A DNA stretch of 64,000 bases from Macrothele yani (taxonomy: Eukaryota > Arthropoda > Arachnida > Araneae > Macrothelidae), in contig CM076999.1 in NCBI GenBank assembly GCA_039090855.1, positions 117,799,072 to 117,863,071 of the forward strand, in the 5' to 3' direction. Positions within the stretch are counted from its first letter, which is position 1; the number at the start of each line of letters is the position of its first letter. Shown here in pieces: positions 1 to 9,990 of this stretch. The notes below the pieces were generated by a model. The model was not told where the DNA came from and made no database searches. It saw only the letters and a program-made list of their open reading frames with translations. The position numbers were made by a program, and so were the translations under genes.

Positions 1-103
1 AAAAGATCTTGTGTACGGCGTGTAATGGATATCAGTGAAGCACGAGTTGTATGTCAAGATCGCTGTAAATGGCGAAGTTTGATACGACAACAATAGGTAA
101 AAA

Positions 104-178
104 TATCTGGAAGTTTGTATTTTTTTTGGAGCTAACCTCTGAATGTCAGAGAACAGCTTAGTGATATGTATGTATGTA
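104..178 (+). repeat. 75-bp dispersed repeat, copy 1
   Basis: A segment running from AGTTTGTATTTTTTTTGGAG through CAGAGAACAGCTTAGTGATA recurs almost unchanged at 18163-18228 on the same strand and at 5800-5870 on the opposite strand. It has no coding capacity. The copy at 5.8 kb lies next to CAGTGGTGTAT, which resembles a hAT terminus, so this may be the end of a non-autonomous hAT element. That origin is inference. Confidence 0.6.
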
Positions 179-458
179 TGAAAACTGATAGATATTTCCC
201 CAAAGCTTATCTTAACCAGCCAAGTTTATTCCTTAAAAAGGGAAAACCATTTTGAAAAATTATGAACAAATGGCACTTGCTTGCATGTGACTATACTTAT
301 TCTAACTCACTCAATAAATCCCTGTTGAAGACTTCTTGTTTTGTGTTTAGTGACTTAGAGTATCAAACTTAAATGATTACCCAATAAAAGTGTCTTAACA
401 ATTAAGACAGAAAATTAAAAGATATTATTAATACATCAAAATTTCAGGTAGCACCCCT
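179..458. other. AT-rich DNA, nothing recognised
   Basis: No reading frame, tRNA-like box or repeat copy found elsewhere in the window was seen here. Confidence 0.4.
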
Positions 459-937
459 ACCCTTCCTCTACTAAGGAATAAATATCCTATTTTTCCTTAG
501 TAAAAAAACAACCATAAATTTGAGAAATGTGTAGTTTATTAAATATAGGAATAGCCATGTCATCAACTGTTACAAAATTATGACAGTGAAACAATGTGTT
601 TATTTTTCTTTCTTTCTTTTTACATCACAGTAAACTTGTCCTTTATTACAGGTTTACATTGATTTAAGAACCTTTCTTTTTATTACTTGACAAAAGTTAC
701 CCTTCCTTTACTAAGGAATTAAATGTCCTATTTTTCCTTTGTAAAAACAACAACCATAATTTTGAGAAATTTGTAGTTTATTAAATATAAGAATAGCCAT
801 GTTGTCAACTGTTTCAAAATTATGACAGTGAAACAATGTGTTTCTTTTTCTTTCTTTTTACATTACAGTAAACTTGTCCTTTTTTACAGGTTTACAGTGA
901 TTTAAGAACCTTTCTTTTTATTACTTGACAAAAGTTA
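459..937 (+). repeat. 240-bp tandem duplication
   Basis: Two head-to-tail units start at 459 and 699 with CCCTTCC(T/C)..ACTAAGGAAT and end with TTACTTGACAAAAGTTAC. They differ by scattered substitutions and one- to four-base indels, roughly 93% identity by eye. Each holds a pyrimidine-rich stretch with CACAG and TTACAG that resembles splice acceptors, but neither has an open frame. This is probably a local segmental duplication of non-coding DNA. Confidence 0.85.
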
Positions 938-1483
938 CTTACAAATTGCAAAGTCTGACATATAGAAAACAATTTTGAAGTATATCTTCTAAATTTAGGT
1001 GTGACTTAAAATGCTGTGAGGTATTTGTATTTTCAGTGCAATGTGAATTTTGCCATAAGTCAGTCTCAAAAAATTGAACATTTGCATAAAAATTTTATGT
1101 TTGTTTTAAGATTTCAATTTTCTTAATGTTCTGGTAAAAGGTTCTCTATCGGACTCACTTAATTATCAGGCCTGCTAATACACAGGTTCCTGATAATATG
1201 GGGGTTGTAGTTAAATATGCATTATGACAAAGCATCAGTGCATAATAACCCATATGAATATAAGATAGTACAACTAAAGTAGTTATCCGAATTTAATGGC
1301 GTATATAAAATCAATATAAACTTTATTGTACAAAATGTTAAGAGTTCAGCAAACACAAATGCTAATGAACTTGCCTCAGGTATATTAACTTCTCATAAAA
1401 AAAAAATAAAAAAAAATAGATGTGCATACAAAACCCAAATAAACATGCTGAAATTCCCACCCAACCTGTGCAGAATTAGAATT
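938..1483. other. AT-rich DNA, nothing recognised
   Basis: No coding frame above background and no terminal repeats were seen. A short A-rich tract lies near 1400. Confidence 0.4.
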
Positions 1484-1600
1484 AGCCACCCTGATGCCCA
1501 AGTGGTACAATGTACTGGCTTCTAATAATTCATCCAAGATGGGTCATGGTACAAATCCAAAATGAAGTATAGATGCTATGATTGTCTAAAGGCAATGGTG
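1484..1600 (+). repeat. Degenerate SINE-1 head
   Basis: The stretch aligns loosely with the tRNA-like head of the SINE-1 family: GCCACCCTGATGCCCAAGTGG corresponds to the A-box side, followed by TGGCTTCTAATAATTCATCC. The B box is badly decayed, so this is an old copy. Confidence 0.5.
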
Positions 1601-2167
1601 TATCCATATAGGATTCAGTTGGGGTCAGAACCCCTCCCTTCCTTGATTTACAACTTGGCAGTTTTATAAAAAAAGTTTTGATAGGAAAAAAATAAATTTT
1701 AAATTTAAGAAAGTTTTACTGTTTAGTGGAAATGCGAAGTTCACACAAACTTTCACAAATGCAACTCAATTTAAACTAAAGTGGAAAATATAAAAAAAAA
1801 TTCAGTTTGATTTTTTTTTTTAATCGGTGGAGTACTGGGACAAACTGGAAGGCAAATCCATCATTGCAATATTATGAAGGCCACTCCAGAGAAATATTTC
1901 CGCATCTCAATCTTCATTCTTTTTCTTGATTCTGTTACAAACCAAATTCATGGCCAACTACACAAGCATAAAATGATTTTGCTAAGTTTTATGTGCTTTT
2001 TTGCCAAATAAAACAAGTTTTACCATAAAGCAAGAGAGTAGCACCAAAAAACTTATTGAAAAATACAGATGTATTTTTGATTGTAATATAGAGGAAGCAA
2101 TCGGAGAACTAAAGCTGTGGTGGCAACATATTCTTAATATTGAAGATATTCCAAGAAATGGTCACAT

Positions 2168-2379
2168 TTAGAATAAATTATCAACGTTTTTTCACAATTA
2201 AGTATTTTATTAACATCGACTATAGTTTTGCAGAGCGTTTGGCTCGGCATCATCAGGACGAATGCTGTGGCAAACGCTCTGCGAAACTATAGTCGATGTT
2301 AATAAAACATTTAATTATGAAAACGTTGATAATTTATTCTAAATGAACATCACAAGTGTGTAGTCTTGAATTATATATA
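2168..2379 (-). mobile_element. 212-bp foldback element with hammerhead-like apex (copy A)
   Basis: The element is flanked by a perfect 12-bp target duplication, AAATGGTCACAT, at 2156-2167 and 2380-2391, inside a hAT remnant. Two arms (about 2170-2240 and 2268-2341) are near-perfect inverted repeats, including TAACATCGACTATAGTTT and its complement. The apex on the minus strand carries a hammerhead-like core. An asymmetric tail of about 35 bp (ACATCACAAGTGTGTAGTC) follows the right arm and is shared, in opposite orientation, with the element at 63741-63963. It has no coding capacity. It fits a non-autonomous retroelement related to Penelope-like or retrozyme-type hammerhead carriers, although mobilisation is unproven. 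Confidence 0.8.
2214..2260 (-). ncRNA. Hammerhead-ribozyme-like core (decayed)
   Basis: Reading the minus strand: CGTC (2260-2257), then CTGATGA (2256-2250), a hairpin TGCCGAGCCAAACGCTCTGC (2249-2230), AAAA where GAAA is expected (2229-2226), the palindrome CTATAG, TC (2219-2218), and GATG, which can pair with CGTC as helix I. The order of parts matches a type I hammerhead with a very short helix III. Departures are the G-to-A change at the GAAA box, one extra base between CTGATGA and helix II, and a C/T mismatch in helix II. The opposite arm keeps GCGAAAC, showing the ancestral base. This copy is probably inactive. Confidence 0.6.
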
Positions 2380-2872
2380 AAATGGTCACATATTTCTCAT
2401 ATGTAATGAAAATGTATTTCCAACAATAAGAAAGCTTCTGCAAATACTTGCAACATTGCCAGTAACTACTGCAGTGAGTGAAAAATCATTCTCAACGCTA
2501 CACCATCAGTGAAAATCGATTAAATAGATTAGCAGTGTTAAATATACATAGAGATATCATGATTATAAATGATGAGGTACTTGATGAACTATCTAAAATA
2601 GCATGTCGAATTGAGTTGCTTCTGAAGTAAGTCAGGAAATAAATATTTCATACTGTAATGGGGCACTGTTTATTTTTAACATTTAAGATTGTGTATACTG
2701 TGCATTGTTGGGGTGTGAATCAACTAAATATTTTAACTGATTAATCAAAATTTGTTAGTCAATTAATTGGTTGATTGATTATCCCTTAAAAAAACCAGCT
2801 CTAACATTATTTCTGGAAAGACATTTTTCTTCACTAAACCCTCCCCATACCAATATCCTGTATACACCACTG

Positions 2873-2981
2873 CCTTAAGATACTGGCTCTCTCCCTTCCC
2901 TTGAACCACTGACCCTAAATTAGGGATGGACAACTATTTGTAGCCCATTGATTAGCTCACTGTGGTTATTAAACCCCCAGA
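2873..2981 (+). repeat. SINE-1, 3' part only
   Basis: TACTGGCTCTCTCCCTTCCC, then CTGACCCTAAATTAGGGATG, TAGCCCATTGATTAGCTCAC and GTGGTTATTAAACC match the tRNA-unrelated half of SINE-1 (compare 22990-23115). The tRNA-like head is missing, as in 5'-truncated copies. Confidence 0.8.
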
Positions 2982-4040
2982 CAACAATCAGAGAATGTGT
3001 ATTTTTGCTGGAAAAGTTTCTGCTGTATTTAATATGCATTTGACTTTTCACATTTGTAATTCATTCTGTAAAATAATGCTGTTATAGTGATACATATATA
3101 TCTTTCTCTCTTTCTTTCAGATGGTCGTTTCAGCAGACTGGTTAGGTTTAATGTGAATATCAGTTCTGTTTACTATTGTTCAGAAATATTTGCTCCAAAT
3201 GTGTGATTATTAGGATTTAAAAAAAATGGGATTAATCCTCTGATATCCTTAAGAAATTTCATTCCTGAAGTCAGTCAGTTTACATTAAGTAGTTCTGTGC
3301 TTGTGATGGAGTTCTTCCAATTTTATGTGCTTAATGTGACCTGCTATGAGTACTTTTTGTTATGTTTTACTCCACCCCATCATTAGGCATGTCCACATGC
3401 TGTAAGTATCTGTTGTATCTGTTAAACAAATCAAATTGGAGGGTTTGTGAAGAAAATGACCAGTGCATAAAACTTATTAAGGAAACAATGAATTTTTATT
3501 ATTTGGAAAACATAATAATTATAAAATTCATCTTACAATTGTTTCGAGGATAAATCATTTATCGTTCTATTTAATCTACATCAATGTATTGATAAGTCCT
3601 TTAACTCTCACTGATGAGATGTGTTGGACATACCATTAGAAAGAAGGTTTTCACAAAAGAACAAACACTTTATAAAATGCATGATAAAATGTGATATACA
3701 ACTGTTCTTCAGCATGTTCTGTAGTCCTTGGAAATGGCAATATCATCCTAACTTCCATGCCCCTTTCTTAACATAAAGTAAAAAATTTTCAATTTGGTCA
3801 TTAAAAATTCTCCATTACTCTTTGTCATCACTCATGGCAAAACAATTCCTTTTTCAGTTTATTAAAATATCAGTTGGGTAATGCCCCCCAACTGAGGGGG
3901 GCATAAAGTTCCAAGCAAACTTATGATTCTGATGACAAGGAAAACAGTGATCAAAATGTAAGGAAATGTTTCTAGTGCCACTTTTTATTGTATTACCATT
4001 CAGAGTGTGAAAGTTTTTAACAGCAAGATTTCTGATTGCT
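2982..4040. other. Upstream region of the zinc-finger gene
   Basis: AT-rich DNA without a supported exon. A pyrimidine tract ending in CTTTCAG (about 3107-3120) and another ending in CCATTCAG (about 3995-4003) could be splice acceptors. The short open frame at 3362-3553 has no recognisable domain. No clear promoter was identified. Confidence 0.35.
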
Positions 4041-5062
4041 ATGTCTCAGCCGTCATGTCTTCCTTCATCCATGGTAAACTATCACAGATGCGAGGTGTGT
4101 GGTTCCTCATTCTTGCTTCCATCATCATTAGCTTGCCACATGATTACACATTCAAGAGAAAAACCAGGTGAGCAGCTGAAACAAGGTGATGTACGTCTTA
4201 CTGGAGAAAAACCACATCAGTGTGAAGTGTGCAATAAATCCTTGGCATCGTCGTACACTCTGAAGATTCACATGTTGTCTCATACAGGCGAGAAACCATA
4301 CAAGTGTGAAGTTTGTGAAAAGCCGTTTGCTTTGCCAAGTATTCTAAGGTACCATCAGCTTAAGCACTCTAATGCACAGTGCTGCAAATGCGAAGTTTGT
4401 GGGAAATCCTTTACCCGTCTTGCAAGTTTAAAGAGACACCAGCTCATCCACACTGGAGAAAGGCCCAATGAGTGCACCATATGCAATAAATCTTTTGCGC
4501 GGGCCTCCACCTTACAGCAGCATGTCCGCACCCACACTGGTGAAAAGCCATTTTGTTGTGAAGTGTGCAAGAAATCATTTACCACTCCTTCTCAAGTGAA
4601 GTGTCATATGACTGTGCACTCAGGCAAGCTCTTCAAGTGCCGGCTGTGCAGCAAGCTGTTAACTACAGCTAAAAACCTTAACGATCACATGTACAGCCAC
4701 TCTACCAACAAGCCATACAAATGCGACCTGTGTGATAAAGCTTTCCCATTATCCCGAAGCCTAAAGCGCACTACTCAACGCACAGCGAGGAGAAGTTGTT
4801 CAAGTGTGAGTTGTGCAACAGGTCATTCCGCCAGTCTGGAGAACTGAAGAAACACATGAGGTCGCATACTGGGGAAAAACCTTATGGTTGTGACATATGC
4901 AATAAAACATTTGTGCTGTCTCAGAGCTTGCTTCTTCACATGCGGAAGCACACAAACTATAGGCCTTATGAGTGTAAAATATGTAAAAAGTCATACACAC
5001 GATCAGATGTGTTAAAGAGTCATCTGCTCATCCATAGTTCTGAGTTACCTCTACCTCAGTGA
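4041..5062 (+). CDS. C2H2 zinc-finger protein, 11 fingers, one frameshift
   Basis: The product is a poly-zinc-finger protein, probably a nuclear DNA-binding regulator, but its target and biological role cannot be inferred. The block has no intron and holds eleven Cys2-His2 fingers of the form CxxC-x12-HxxxH joined by TGEKP-type linkers, for example CEVCGKSFTRLASLKRHQ followed by LIHTGERP. Finger 1 begins at YHRCEVC, 16 residues after the ATG at 4041. That ATG is chosen because a TGA lies in frame just upstream. In finger 8 (about 4768-4772) the frame shifts by the apparent loss of one base. The first frame runs to 4847 as an unrelated tail, while fingers 9-11 continue in the second frame to a TGA at 5060-5062 after SSELPLPQ. 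Both halves look otherwise intact, so the break may be recent, a pseudogenising lesion, or a sequencing error. No KRAB, BTB or ZAD domain is visible. It could also be the last exon of a longer gene. Confidence 0.8.
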
Positions 5063-5435
5063 TATGAAAAAATGTAGTGAAACTCTCACAGAGTATTCAT
5101 AAGTTGATGAATGTATTTGCCTTAGACAAACTCAGAAAAGATTTTGAAATATATCACAAGCTTTAACATATAATTGTGTAACATTTAAATTCATCAATTT
5201 TCCATTTTGGGTATTATTACCAAGCAGAGGCATAACTAGGCATTTCTGTGCCTGGGGCAGACCACAGAAAATTGTAATATTGTGCCCCCATATGCTTTTC
5301 CATCTTCTTTTCACACACACACAAACATACACATATTCACTGCTCAACAAAAGAAAATTAACATACCCCAATGGTACCTGTTATCTCTATGTAGCAAGCA
5401 TAATCAAACTGTGACTGTCTCTTTTCCCTTGAATG
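5063..5435. other. 3' flank of the zinc-finger gene
   Basis: AT-rich sequence with a CACACACACAC run near 5313 and no AATAAA close to the stop codon. No further exon or repeat was recognised. Confidence 0.35.
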
Positions 5436-5506
5436 GAAATCGGGATATGTGGGTTCAATTCCTGCTACAGGGCGATGAAATTTTCAAGTTTTCTAAGAGG
5501 TGTTAC
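5436..5506 (+). repeat. SINE-4 fragment
   Basis: GGAAATCGGGATATGTGGGT, TTCAATTCCTGCTACAGGGC and GATGAAATTTTCAAGTTTTC match the B-box side and first downstream bases of the tRNA-derived family that forms the inverted pair at 26165-26485. Confidence 0.7.
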
Positions 5507-5799
5507 ATGGATGACCAGTAAGAGCTACAAGCAAATTCAGAATTTATATTCTGTTTACTTTGAATATCCCCCCCCCCCCCAACTGCTTTGAATTTCAAAC
5601 CTTCAGTGCCATATCAAATGAATCGAGTGCAGCTGGCAGTCATGGCTCTTAGCCGAAATAATAATTATCGAATAGCCCCAAAGAATATTTAATAATGTGA
5701 ATGAAATCTTTATCTTCCTACATACTGATATATATACACAGTATATTTATATATCAGTGGTGTATCTTGGGTCCAAGACCTGGGCTATCTCATCTGCCC

Positions 5800-5870
5800 C
5801 CCCTACATACATATCACTAAGCTGTTCTCTGAGATTCAGAGGTTAGCTCCAAAAAGATAATACAAACTCC
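5800..5870 (-). repeat. 75-bp dispersed repeat, copy 2
   Basis: This is the reverse complement of the repeat at 104-178. It sits just after CAGTGGTGTATCTTGGGTCC, which resembles a hAT-type terminus, and beside C-rich runs. Confidence 0.6.
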
Positions 5871-5959
5871 CCCCCCCAGTACTGTTTTTTTTTTAAATTG
5901 TGAAGTTTAATTTTTAATCGTTAAGTAATAGAAGTAACTTTTTTTCTAAATTTTAGGTA

Positions 5960-6560
5960 CATGCCATTGCTAACATGATACCAAATAATTATGAGGATTA
6001 GGATTTGAACACTTATTTGTACATGAACTCCATTCTTCTTTCCTTTTATGTAAACTTGGGTGTTATGTTTTCATAAAATGTTTCTTCCAACTACTTTTTC
6101 ATATTTAAAAAGAATGTTTTTCTCTATTGACAAAACAGCCAAGTTTTTTTAATGTGCATGTCCTTGTGTGGCTCTAAGATATATCTTGATTATTTTTAAT
6201 GCAGAAAAACTTCTTTCAGCTGTTGCAGTTGTTGATGGAAAGCTTAAAATGAGGTCTGAGAATTTGTACACCTCACTAAGCACTATGTCCAATTTATTTA
6301 ACTTTATGTAACACAGAATGTCTCTTACTGATTTGTTTTTGTATTCATCAAGGGACTAAAACACCTTCAGTTCATTTTTTAGTCGAGCTGTATCAAAATT
6401 TGAAGCATAGAAGTTCTGACAGTAGATGCTCAGGGAAGCTTTCACAAAATTTATCAAAACAGTTCAAATCCAACAAAGCCACGAATTTATCATATAATAT
6501 CTCTGATTTTAATTCATTGACACTTCACAAAAACTGAATCAACTCTCATGAAACACTCTT
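5960..6560 (-). pseudogene. hAT transposase remnant (second copy)
   Basis: Read on the minus strand, fragments such as ELKSEILYDKFVALLDLNCF (6520-6460) and SLDEYKNKSVRDILCYIKLN (about 6350-6290) lead to the hAT signature TATAERSFSALKIIKIYLRA (about 6232-6172) and LAVLSIEKN. Several stops (one in the SFSALK...HAH region and others upstream) and frame changes rule out a product. It is the same ZMYM1-like class as the remnant at 1860-2640 but diverged, so the two are independent insertions. The start and end of the element are not defined. Confidence 0.7.
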
Positions 6561-8599
6561 ATTGGAGTATGTGAGTGCCTGAGATAGTGTAAGTCTTCTC
6601 TATTCTGAGCGAACCGTTTCCCAAAGCAATGGCCCGTTCCCCTCTACCAGCTGATTCATGTTGTCATGGAAATGATAGCAGGCGATGGTACGGAAGGTTT
6701 TCGCATTAGAACTGCGAAGACTCTGGAAGAGCTGCTTGCATAAAACCGTTGGTATTCGCTCGCCAAACTGAGCCAAAGAAACGAATCTGCACATGTTTTT
6801 TTTCCGCAGCGAAAGTATCGACATATTTTAATACCGTTGATAATTGACTTTTATTTGTGTATATTTAATTCAGTTTTATTTGTGCATTCTCTTGGCTTTG
6901 CAGCTAGCTTAGCTAGCCTTGAATATATATGCCACTGATATATATATATCAATATATATACTGAAGAGCAAAACTGAAAACAAAGGAAAAACTTTAGAAT
7001 TTAAAACGAAAGTTGCAAAATAACCTGAAGATCAAAACGCGCAACGCAGCAGTTTTGAAAATTCAGAATTCACATTCTATTAAGAAGAGACCTAAGCAAA
7101 AAAAATACATATATATTTTTGACTCATACCAAGTACAACATAGAAAAGGTTATGTATCTACCGGTGTGAGTAAAAGGAGAAAAGATAAAAAAATAAAATA
7201 AAACAACTGAATGTAGAAAGTGTCGAGAATACTGAGCCTTGGCTTTATCAAGGACCAGCAAAAACTCTGCATTTTCTCACTTCCACAAAGACCTAGTTGG
7301 AAATGGGTTTCTGCAAGGCCATAGATGCAAGTAACAAGCCCACCAAAAAATGTTTTAAAAAATATTTATATGTCATGACCTCCGCAGAGTTGTATGACCT
7401 AGCACTAGTTAACAATTTCGCTTGCATCCATAACCCTCCTGGCCCGACCCATGCTCTTCATCTGTTACTATTAAACAGAGAGAAGAAGATTAAAAGAGAA
7501 CTCAAGCTGTGAGAGTGACATAATAATTAGAAATAATTTTCAGCTATAACGAAATGCCAAGTTCGCCTGAGAGAGAATTTAAACCTGTAAAGCAATGCAA
7601 AAGAAATCCAAATTTTTACATTGCAATTAAAAAAAGGAAATATTAAATTTTTTAAAAAATCAGATTTTTGAAAGAAAACTTGATTCTAAAACCCCCTACT
7701 CTACAACTTCTGACAACACAAAAACGAGAATAAGTTAAAGACAATAATTAACTAAAGAAAAGCTTTGTGAAAGTTATATGACTTAAACAATTAGTTGCAA
7801 TATGTACAAAGTATTTCAGCAGTGCTTTAAGTGCATAATTAAGTAGTTATTAAGAACTTAACTACTTTGAAAATACAGCGCAAAGAAAAGGAACTATGCT
7901 TAGCCATCTACTGTGCCTAAGTTTCCTAAAAGACGCGCAAAGTTACCAAGAAAAGAAAGAGTTAAAACCCGCAAAAATGTTAACAGACAAGCCAGTGCCT
8001 AAAAGCTGAAAAGCAAAAAATCAACAGAGAAAAAAAAGTACAAGAAGTACAAACTTTGAACTTATAAAACCTAAAACCCAAAGACAAGGAAGAGAGCTTA
8101 CCTCTTATGCAACTAAACTTTCTCCACACAAGAGAAAAACATGGCTGACCTCTTCCCCAAGCGTCCTAACACTTCTGCCACTCCCTAGTCGCTGGGGGGC
8201 AGTGTGGGTGGGGCTGAGGGCCTCCTCATACTGAAAGAAACCAACTCGCTGAGATTTTAACCAGAGAAAAAAAAATATATATATACTTAAGACTGTGGAT
8301 CTGTATGATCAGAAAGAGCAGAATTAACTCTCCAGAATACATGAGAAATATTATAAAATACACGAGTGGTGTATTTAATAATCTTTGCATGTATTAAATC
8401 ACCTTAGTGAGCTTCTATAGATTAATCAGAATCTTATTAGTTTTAATGTTAGTTTTACTATTTTTAGTATAGCTATCCTAGTGATGAATAACTAGTTTCC
8501 TTTTTTATTTGTTTTTATTTTCTTTTATAAACAGATTTTTAAGCTTTTTTTGTGATTTTGTCTATATTATTTAATTTTTTGTTTTAATAGGACCTTCAT
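6561..8599. other. AT-rich region without a supported gene
   Basis: No homology-like protein segment was recognised. The open frames at 6600-6824, 7013-7201 and 7297-7512 are short, lack domains and have no frame support on either side. A GC-richer patch near 8120-8240 (GGGGGGCAGTGTGGGTGGGG) is unexplained. The last part approaches the 3' untranslated end of the Penelope-like element. Confidence 0.35.
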
Positions 8600-8701
8600 A
8601 TCCATAGCACTAAGGTTCCTTTTAGTAGTTAATAGGCATCCTCTAGCCAACTTCCTTACGGCTTTGATTGGTCAGAATCATATTATTAACTGTGTAGAAA
8701 A

Positions 8702-9990
8702 TTAAAGCAGATCTGCCAACCTTACTCTATTATTCAGAATAATTTTTCTTAAAGTTCTTTTGATGAAAGAAGAAGGAATTTCGTTCTCTAGAAAACTATC
8801 TAATAGTATATTAATGTGGTAATTGAAGTCCAAATTGTTGCTGCAAATTCTTGAAATTCTTAGGACCTGAGAAATTAGTACATTCTCAATTACTTTGGTT
8901 AATATGTTATTATTCCAGTGTAGATATTTAATTACTTTGAAAGGAAAATTAACTCTTTTATCAAAGATTCTAATAGATGGGTTACCTCTGTTGAGCTTAA
9001 TGCTTAAGTCTAGGAACTCAAGTTCCTGATTACTGTGGTTGGTTTTACATAAGTTAAGAGAGCTAGGATAGATATTATCAAAATCACTCTCTATAACTTC
9101 TGAATTATTGATACACAGCAGATCATCAATATATCTAAATGTGTAAAGGTAGTTATCTGAGCAGGTGGGGTGATTTTTAATGAATTTATATTCCTTAAAG
9201 AACAGGAATAGATTAGCGATATTCGTGGAGGTTGATGTTCCCATGGGAATACCGTTCACTTGCTTATAGAGAGTATTATTATATAAGATATGGTTATTTT
9301 TTATGCAGCAATTGAGATAAGAGTTCCAAGCTCCTACATTAACAAATTGGTTAAGTTTAAATTCTGCATACAGCTCTTTAAAGGTAGTGATTATATCTGA
9401 TAGAGGCAGATTAGTATATAGGTTCTCAAAATCATAACTATTAATATCTAAGGGACATACTTTGAGTATAGTAGAAATTACTTCTGCATTATTATTAATT
9501 ATCCAAAAATCTCTGTACATCAAATTAGTACAGTTTCTAATGTGTTTCAAAACCTTCTTTAAGACATCTTCAAAAGCAAGATCTATTTTCTTTTTATGAC
9601 TCCTTACTCCACTAGCTATGAACCTGAATTTCACAGGATCTTTATGAAACTTAACCGTTGCAAAAAGAAATGGAAATTCAGGCCCATATCTACTAGTTTG
9701 TGGAATTTTAAGTTTCTTGAAGAATGCCTTAAACCGATTTTCTAACTTCTTGGTAGAATAACTTACGGGCTCGTACGTTAATCTATTATTGAGTTCCATA
9801 GTTAACAATTCAAAATAGAACTTCTTACAGATAATTGCAAAATTATTGCTAGCTTTATCCGTAGTGGTAAAAATAAACAGGTCTTGTAGTTTGGAGAGTG
9901 ACCTTTTAGCTTCTCCAGAGAAAAAGAGATTTCTATCGAAACAAAAGTCCAGACCTGCCAACTCACAGGTGAAGCTATTGATTACATTAT
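8702..9990 (-). pseudogene. Naiad reverse transcriptase domain
   Basis: A continuous 419-codon frame (9961-8702) encodes most of a Penelope-type reverse transcriptase, which would copy element RNA into DNA at a nicked target. Visible RT motifs in order are ATVKFHKDPVKFRFIASGV, SYDFENLYTNLP (motif A with the catalytic Asp), NGIPMGTSTSTNIANLFLF (motif B), FRYIDDLLCIN (motif C, catalytic Asp pair) and LEFLDLSIKLNRG. The frame joins the preceding linker after a one-base deletion in the TTTAACG stretch near 10032, and the sequence TYNQPIEAFAEWKYNVINS is readable across the gap to 9961. The stop after RLADLL at 8702 looks like the natural end. The RT core seems undamaged, so the copy is fairly young. 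No GIY-YIG follows it. Confidence 0.85.

Larger units (their letters stand above)
1860..2640 (+). pseudogene. hAT transposase C-terminal remnant (ZMYM1-like)
   Basis: Translated pieces match the C-terminal region of hAT transposases of the type annotated as zinc finger MYM-type protein 1-like. The first piece contains RISIFIPFLDSVTNQIHG (about 1892-1950). The dimerisation region follows at about 2395-2510, with FPTIRKLLQILATLPVTTA and VSEKSFSTL. The last piece reads NRLNRLAVLNIHRDI and then DEVLDELSKIACRIELL (to 2628). Frames change several times and stops are present, so it cannot make protein. A 212-bp foldback element interrupts it at 2168-2379, and removing that element rejoins the frame. 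In autonomous hATs this region supports dimerisation and carries the final part of the RNase H-like catalytic fold. The N-terminal BED finger and the catalytic aspartates are not visible. Confidence 0.75.

Noticed and set aside
3595..3640. CTGATGA followed by AGAAAG on the plus strand
   Set aside because: There is no helix II between the boxes and no palindrome plus TC after them, so it is a chance match to hammerhead words.
7297..7512. 71-codon open frame
   Set aside because: No recognisable domain, no initiation context of note and AT-rich surroundings. It is within the length expected by chance.
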